Of a stretch of 40,473 nt of DNA, positions 36,048-40,473 are shown in pieces; position 1 is the first letter of the stretch, and each line of letters begins with the position of its first letter. The DNA comes from Bifidobacterium imperatoris. Lineage in GTDB: Bacteria > Actinomycetota > Actinomycetes > Actinomycetales > Bifidobacteriaceae. A model generated the notes under the pieces. That model made no database searches, was not told the origin of the DNA, and was given only the letters and a program-made list of their open reading frames with translations. The stretch lies in contig NZ_NMWV01000031.1 in the NCBI RefSeq assembly GCF_002860405.1, forward strand, positions 1 through 40,473. The letters are read 5' to 3'. A program made the translations under genes and the position numbers.

Positions 36048-36929
36048 ATGAGCCAACAACTCGAATCGCCATCAATTACGCTGCAGGATAAATCCAAGTC
36101 TGTAATTGCACAAATTGGATTCGGTACTTTCCAGATTCCTCCGGAGGATACGCAGCGAGCTGTTGAGGAAGCCTTGGAGATTGGTTATCGTCACATTGAT
36201 ACCGCGGCAGCCTACTACAACGAGGAACAGGTGGGCGATGCGCTCAAAGCCACTGGCATGGCAGGTAAGGTTTGGGTGACTACTAAACTGCGCAATTGCG
36301 ACCAGGGCTATGACTCAGCGATGGTGGCGTTCGAGGAATCACGCAAGAAGCTCAAGGTCGATGTTATCGATATGTACCTGATTCACTGGCCGTTCCCTGC
36401 CGCTGGTTTCTATAAGGAAACCTGGCGCGCGCTGCTGAAGCTTCGCGATGAGGGTGCGATTCGTGTGCCTGCCGTCAGCAACTTTCTACCTGAGCATCTG
36501 CGTGCGATTATCGAGGATTCTGGTGAGGCCCCTGCCGTTAACCAGATTGAAGTGCATCCACGATTCAGCCAGCCCGGCAATCTTGCATTCTGCAAGGCGC
36601 ATGGCATTGTTGCTGAGGCGTACAGTCCGCTGGGCCACGGTAAGGATATCGAATCTGCTCCGGTGGTTGCTGCGGCTCGGGCTCATGGCGTGACTCCAGC
36701 AGAAGTAGTGCTGCGTTGGCATACGCAGGAAGGCCGCATCATCATTCCGAAGTCGAAGCATGTGGAACGTATGCGTCAGAACCTCGCCAGCGCCAGCTTT
36801 GATCTGACGCCCACTGAATTGGCTGCCATCGACGCATTAGACGAGCCGAACGGCAACGTAAGCGCCAATCCTGCTACGTTCACCCATTCTCAGTCATGGG
36901 CCGACCAACATGTACGAGGCAATATCTGA
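36048..36929 (+). CDS. Aldo/keto reductase
   Basis: A 293-residue NADPH-dependent oxidoreductase of the AKR superfamily. The catalytic tetrad is in place: Asp51 and Tyr56 in HIDTAAAYYNEE, Lys80 in VTTKLRN and His113 in LIHWPF. The cofactor end is IIIPKSKHVERMRQN. It resembles the AKR5-type (2,5-diketo-gluconate reductase-like) enzymes. GGGAAG lies ~8 nt before the ATG. A sequence resembling the 12-kb palindrome arm lies at 35995-36007 upstream. Substrate unknown; oleate hydratase follows in the same direction after ~110 bp but a link is not shown. Confidence 0.9.
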   Translation: MSQQLESPSITLQDKSKSVIAQIGFGTFQIPPEDTQRAVEEALEIGYRHIDTAAAYYNEEQVGDALKATGMAGKVWVTTKLRNCDQGYDSAMVAFEESRKKLKVDVIDMYLIHWPFPAAGFYKETWRALLKLRDEGAIRVPAVSNFLPEHLRAIIEDSGEAPAVNQIEVHPRFSQPGNLAFCKAHGIVAEAYSPLGHGKDIESAPVVAAARAHGVTPAEVVLRWHTQEGRIIIPKSKHVERMRQNLASASFDLTPTELAAIDALDEPNGNVSANPATFTHSQSWADQHVRGNI

Positions 36930-36991
36930 TAAACCCACACAACACCGAGAGTTGCCTATGGCAGAGCGGCAAATAATGCGACAAGATGTCT

Positions 36992-37016
36992 GTCAAAAGG
37001 TTGACGTGATGTCAAC
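36992..37016. promoter_or_regulatory. Three alternating half-sites upstream of oleate hydratase
   Basis: GTCAA-AAGG-TTGAC-GTGAT-GTCAAC: half-site GTCAA (36992-36996), TTGAC (37001-37005) and GTCAA (37011-37015) form two overlapping dyads. It lies 24 bp before the ATG, just upstream of the SD, a position suited to a repressor or activator. Confidence 0.5.
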
Positions 37017-37039
37017 ATATTCTCCAAAGGAGGAGTGCC

Positions 37040-38917
37040 ATGTACTATTCCAACGGTAATTACGAAGCCTTTGCCCGCCCGGAGAAGCCGGTCGGAGTCG
37101 ATCACAAGAACGCTTACATTATCGGTACTGGACTTGCTGCGCTGTCTGCGGCCTGCTATCTAGTGCGTGACGGTCAAATGCCGGGCGATCACATTCATAT
37201 CCTCGAGAAGGATCCTGTGCCGGGTGGTGCCTGCGATGGCGCAGATATTCCAGGCCTCGGCTATGTGATGCGTGGCGGTCGCGAAATGGACAACCATTTC
37301 GAGGTCATGTGGGATTTATTCCGTTCGATTCCCTCCATTGAGACTGAGGGCGTGAGCGTACTGGATGAGTATTACTGGCTCAACAAGGAAGACCCGAACT
37401 ATTCCCTGTGCCGTGCTACTAAGGATCTCGGCAAGGATGCTGGTTTCCAGGGCAAGTTCGGTCTGAGTGATAAGGCTTCACAGGAAATCATGAAGCTCTT
37501 CTTCACGCCGGATGAAGAGTTGTACGACAAGCCCATCACTGATTTCTTCGATGATGAGGTACTGAATTCCAACTTCTGGCTGTATTGGCGAACTATGTTC
37601 GCATTCGAGAACTGGCATTCCGCGTTGGAAATGAAGCTGTACATCAAGCGCTACATCCACCACATTGGCGGTTTGCCTGATTTCTCAGCCTTGCGTTTCA
37701 CCCGATACAACCAGTATGAGTCGATGATTCTGCCGATGGTCAAGTATTTGGAAAGCCACGGCGTGCAATTCCAGTACAACACCAAAGTGGAGAACGTGGA
37801 ATTCGCCATCGGTGGTGGCGACGGCCCCAAGCGCGAACACACTGGAGTGGGGCAGGATACGATTTTGAAGATTCAAGCCACTTCCGGCGTCTTCAAGCGC
37901 AATCCGTACAGCTCGCCTACTAAGAAGCTTGCTGTGCGTTTGGATATTGATCATGAGGGAGAGAAGTCCTCGATTGATCTGACCGCAGATGATCTGGTGT
38001 TCATCACCAACGGTGGCTGCGTGGAGAACTCCACAATGGGTTCGCAGAATTCGCCGGCCGCATGGAATCCGGACTTGAAGCCGGGCGGCGGTTGGGATAT
38101 GTGGCGCAACATCGCCAAGCAGGATCCCAGCTTTGGCCACCCGAACAAGTTCTGCTCCGACCCGCAGGCCACCAAGTGGATGAGCGCCACCGTCACCACA
38201 CTGGACGGTGAGATTCCTCCGTATATTCAGAAGATCTGCAAGCGTGACCCATTCACTGGTCACGTAGTCACCGGTGGCATTGTGACCGTCACTGATTCCA
38301 ACTGGCTGCTCAGCTGGACGCTGAACCGTCAGCAGCAGTTCCGTGACCAGCCCAAGGATCAGCTGTGCGTATGGGTTTATGGCCTATTCCCAGACAAGCC
38401 CGGCAACTATGTGAAGAAGCCGATGACCGAATGCACCGGTGAGGAGATTTGCGAGGAATGGCTCTACCACATGGGTGTGCCAACCGACAAGATCGAGGCA
38501 CTCGCCAAGAATCATGCGAACACGGTGCCGGTGATGATGCCGTATATCACGGCGTTCTTCATGCCGCGCGCGGCCGGCGACCGCCCGGATGTGGTGCCTG
38601 ATGGTGCTGTGAACTTCGCGTTCCTCGGTCAGTTCGCCGAAACCCCGCGTGACACGATCTTCACCACTGAGTACTCAATGCGCACCGGTATGGAAGCGGT
38701 GTACACGTTGCTTGATGTGGACCGTGGCGTGCCTGAAGTGTGGGGCAGTGTCTACGATGTGCGCAACCTGCTCAATGCCACCGTCAAACTGCGTGATGGC
38801 AAACCGGTGACGGATATGAAGCTCAACTTCATTGAAAAGGCAGTGCTCGGCAAGGTGCTGAAGAAACTCGACGGCACCGATATCGCCACCCTGCTCAAGG
38901 AATACCACGTCATCTGA
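37040..38917 (+). CDS. ohyA: Oleate hydratase (myosin-cross-reactive antigen family)
   Basis: FAD-dependent fatty acid hydratase that adds water to the cis-9 double bond of oleate or linoleate to give 10-hydroxy acids, a detoxification route for host unsaturated fatty acids. 625 residues. Visible: FAD fold IIGTGLAALSAACYLV, RGGREMDNHFEVMWDL with the active-site Glu82, HIGGLPDFSALRFTRYNQYES and the FTTEYSMRTGMEAVY segment. AAAGGAGG lies 5-7 nt before the ATG. Upstream is a cluster of GTCAA half-sites, suggesting regulation, perhaps by fatty-acid stress. Genes of this family are known in bifidobacteria. Confidence 0.96.
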   Translation: MYYSNGNYEAFARPEKPVGVDHKNAYIIGTGLAALSAACYLVRDGQMPGDHIHILEKDPVPGGACDGADIPGLGYVMRGGREMDNHFEVMWDLFRSIPSIETEGVSVLDEYYWLNKEDPNYSLCRATKDLGKDAGFQGKFGLSDKASQEIMKLFFTPDEELYDKPITDFFDDEVLNSNFWLYWRTMFAFENWHSALEMKLYIKRYIHHIGGLPDFSALRFTRYNQYESMILPMVKYLESHGVQFQYNTKVENVEFAIGGGDGPKREHTGVGQDTILKIQATSGVFKRNPYSSPTKKLAVRLDIDHEGEKSSIDLTADDLVFITNGGCVENSTMGSQNSPAAWNPDLKPGGGWDMWRNIAKQDPSFGHPNKFCSDPQATKWMSATVTTLDGEIPPYIQKICKRDPFTGHVVTGGIVTVTDSNWLLSWTLNRQQQFRDQPKDQLCVWVYGLFPDKPGNYVKKPMTECTGEEICEEWLYHMGVPTDKIEALAKNHANTVPVMMPYITAFFMPRAAGDRPDVVPDGAVNFAFLGQFAETPRDTIFTTEYSMRTGMEAVYTLLDVDRGVPEVWGSVYDVRNLLNATVKLRDGKPVTDMKLNFIEKAVLGKVLKKLDGTDIATLLKEYHVI

Positions 38918-38933
38918 TTGCCACCTCTTTCAC

Positions 38934-39083
38934 GGCTCCCTCTGATGGGACGTTGCCGTAAAGCAAACAGCAGAGCTGTTTGTAGGCAATGTGCGAGACG
39001 ACCGTCGAGCTAACAAAAGGCGAATGAAGTTCGTCCTTAGTTGCTGGACGAGCTGGCTCCGCGTATGCGGAGACTGAGGGAGA
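38934..39083 (+). repeat. Dispersed hairpin element, copy 5 (long form, ~150 bp)
   Basis: Begins GGCTCCCTC and ends GACTGAGGGAG like the others, but carries extra stems: AAACAGC-AGA-GCTGTTT near 38959, and CTCCGC-GTAT-GCGGAG at 39057-39072 just before ACTGAGGGAG. It fills most of the ohyA-acetyltransferase gap and ends 30 bp before the next start codon. Confidence 0.6.
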
Positions 39084-39111
39084 GACCGCAGATAAGAAAG
39101 GAAATACGAAT

Positions 39112-39612
39112 ATGACTGTGCCGCAAACCTGGACGATTCGTCACGCTACTGTTGCAGATCTCGATGCATTGGCTTCGATTGAGGCGGAATGCTTCCCGGC
39201 CGCGGAGGCAGCAAGTCGTGATTCACTCCAGGCGCGGCTGCAGTCGTATCCGGAATGCTTCTGGCTATTAACAGATGACAACCATATTGCTTCCTTCATC
39301 AATGGCTTTGCCACCAACCGTGCCGATTTGACTGATGATATGTACGACGATGCCACGCAACACGACCCGCACGGCGCATGGCAGATGATTTTCGGTGTGG
39401 ATACTGCACCGTTATATCAGCATCATGGATATGCCAGCATGTTGATGCAGCAGGTGATTGAGGATTCCCGCGCTCGCGGCCGCAAAGGACTGGTGCTCAC
39501 CTGCAAAGACCGGCTGGTCGGTTTCTATGCACGATTCGGTTATAAGGATGAAGGCATCTCTGGGTCTACGCATGGCAATGTGGTTTGGCACCAGATGCGT
39601 CTGACCTTCTAA
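39112..39612 (+). CDS. GNAT family N-acetyltransferase
   Basis: A 166-residue acetyltransferase. The N-terminal RHATVADLDALASIEAECF is typical of GNAT proteins. Motif A around residues 100-120 reads YQHHGYASMLMQQ (Q/RxxGxG/A acetyl-CoA loop), followed by KGLVLTCKDRLVGFYARFGY with the conserved motif-B tyrosine. GAAAGGA lies before the ATG. It is flanked by dispersed hairpin elements on both sides and precedes the rRNA operon on the same strand. The acceptor substrate is unknown. Confidence 0.88.
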   Translation: MTVPQTWTIRHATVADLDALASIEAECFPAAEAASRDSLQARLQSYPECFWLLTDDNHIASFINGFATNRADLTDDMYDDATQHDPHGAWQMIFGVDTAPLYQHHGYASMLMQQVIEDSRARGRKGLVLTCKDRLVGFYARFGYKDEGISGSTHGNVVWHQMRLTF

Positions 39613-39660
39613 GCCCCTCACAAAAGGGAAGGCAGGTGTCTGCGTAGCGGATTGAGGGGA
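39613..39660. repeat. Dispersed hairpin element, copy 6 (divergent)
   Basis: Outer arms CCCCTCA (39614-39620) and TTGAGGGG (39652-39659) pair; inside is GCAG-GTGT-CTGC. It has the same architecture as the other copies but a changed middle. It may act as the terminator region of the acetyltransferase gene. Confidence 0.55.
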
Positions 39661-39795
39661 ATTGAACGTGAAATGAATTATCACGACACACTAGTGAATG
39701 ATTAATGTCGGTCCACGTTGGTGCGGAAAACAAGCGTAATGTGACAGATAAGGCGTGGTTTTTCTGATTTTCGACACGCCGATGGAACGCCGGCG

Positions 39796-39823
39796 TTGCA
39801 ACGTTTTTGGCGTATTTTAGTAT
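39796..39823 (+). promoter_or_regulatory. Probable rRNA operon promoter
   Basis: TTGCAA (39796-39801), 16 bp and TAGTAT (39818-39823), close to sigma-70 consensus, about 310 bp before the 16S gene. A second weaker promoter in 39661-39790 cannot be excluded. No coding region is seen in 39661-40133. Confidence 0.6.
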
Positions 39824-39930
39824 GCCTGATTTGCGTTTGTTCTGGTTGTCGTGTAGGTTATTCATCTGTTGCCGCTCGGCACGGCGGGTTTCCTTCCCTT
39901 GGTTGGTTGGCTGCTTGCCGGTGTGGTGGT

Positions 39931-39957
39931 GGTTTGAGAACTCAAGAGCGTGTTTGT
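39931..39957 (+). promoter_or_regulatory. Conserved actinobacterial rRNA leader segment (boxA-type region)
   Basis: GGTTTGAGAACTCAAGAGCG and the following TGTTTG match the leader segment found upstream of 16S genes in actinobacteria, involved in antitermination and processing. The rest of the leader to 40133 is GT-rich with small dyads such as TTCCTTAAGGAA (near 40067-40078). Confidence 0.7.
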
Positions 39958-40133
39958 ACTACTTCTTTATAGTCAATGATTGCCAGCTTGTCTCGTGCCT
40001 GACTGTTTTTGTCGGTTGGGTCCTTGGTTGGTTGAAACGGGACGAGGTTTTTGTGAGAGTGGTTCCTTCCTTAAGGAATCGTCTCGTCGATTTTGTTTTG
40101 AGAGTCATCTATTCGATGTCTTTCCGCATTGTT

Positions 40134-40473
40134 TTTTTGTGGAGGGTTCGATTCTGGCTCAGGATGAACGCTGGCGGCGTGCTTAACACATGCAAGTCGA
40201 ACGGGATCCATCAGCTTGCTGGTGGTGAGAGTGGCGAACGGGTGAGTAATGCGTGACCGACCTGCCCCATGCTCCGGAATAGCTCCTGGAAACGGGTGGT
40301 AATGCCGGATGTTCCAGTTGATCGCATGGTCTTCTGGGAAAGCTTTTGCGGCGTGGGATGGGGTCGCGTCCTATCAGCTTGACGGCGGGGTAACGGCCCA
40401 CCGTGGCTTCGACGGGTAGCCGGCCTGAGAGGGCGACCGGCCACATTGGGACTGAGATACGGCCCAGACTCCT
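40134..40473 (+). rRNA. 16S ribosomal RNA, 5' part (truncated by window end)
   Basis: Starts with TTTTTGTGGAGGGTTCGATT and CTGGCTCAGGATGAACGCTGG, the usual bifidobacterial 5' end. Helices up to the ACTGAGATACGGCCCAGACTCCT region are present (about the first 340 bases). The V2 region has the CCAGTTGATCGCATGGTCTTCTGG stem typical of the B. longum group. It is on the + strand and continues beyond the window. Confidence 0.97.

Overview
The window reads as a chromosomal segment of a Bifidobacterium of the B. longum/B. breve group. The partial 16S rRNA gene at the right end has a bifidobacterial sequence. Gene content agrees: a secreted/anchored serpin, a GH32 beta-fructofuranosidase with a LacI regulator, oleate hydratase, and an actinobacterial division cluster (ftsZ-sepF-yggT-divIVA). 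GTG/TTG starts are common, and several starts have no visible Shine-Dalgarno (SD) but a -10-like hexamer 6-8 nt upstream, suggesting leaderless mRNAs.

Layout. 1-320: the 3' end of a tyrosine integrase gene and a tRNA 3'-end copy, i.e. the right boundary of an integrated element lying left of the window. 480-8060 (+): a four-motif DivIVA-repeat protein coupled to dxr, then ispG, a membrane-anchored alpha/beta-hydrolase of unknown role, recO and uppS. Dxr, IspG and UppS cover early and late steps of isoprenoid supply for the undecaprenyl carrier. 8070-9980 (-): a pyrimidine (HMP)-type ABC permease and binding lipoprotein with no ATPase beside them. 10240-14560 (-): beta-fructofuranosidase behind a LacI-operator promoter, a LacI repressor and a serpin, with striking inverted repeats between enzyme and repressor genes. 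14570-16530 (-): a small membrane protein and an MFS transporter. 16830-21890 (-): a thiamine operon under a TPP riboswitch, thiM - thiE/thiC fusion - thiD - thiamine-binding protein; it makes HMP-P and joins it to salvaged thiazole, with no thiazole-synthesis genes here. 22165-26510 (+): pepC aminopeptidase, glycyl-tRNA synthetase and a dihydrouridine synthase. 26695-31800 (+): ftsZ, sepF, yggT, a long divIVA, lspA and a RluD-type pseudouridine synthase. 31975-38920 (+): dnaE, a DUF4186 protein, an aldo/keto reductase and oleate hydratase. 39112-40473 (+): an acetyltransferase, a 520-bp rRNA leader and the 16S start.

Structure not explained by genes. (i) An array of five copies of an 11-bp motif at 21-bp spacing, in both orientations, just upstream of dnaE. 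(ii) A duplicated palindrome in the cscA-lacI gap whose arms also sit on a 21-bp register and share a core (TGTARGWTY) with the dnaE array, plus one solitary copy upstream of the aldo/keto reductase gene. (iii) At least six dispersed copies of a hairpin element (GGCTCCCTC ... GACTGAGGGAG type) in intergenic gaps. These repeats are the best candidates for something undescribed; most genes are ordinary for the genus.
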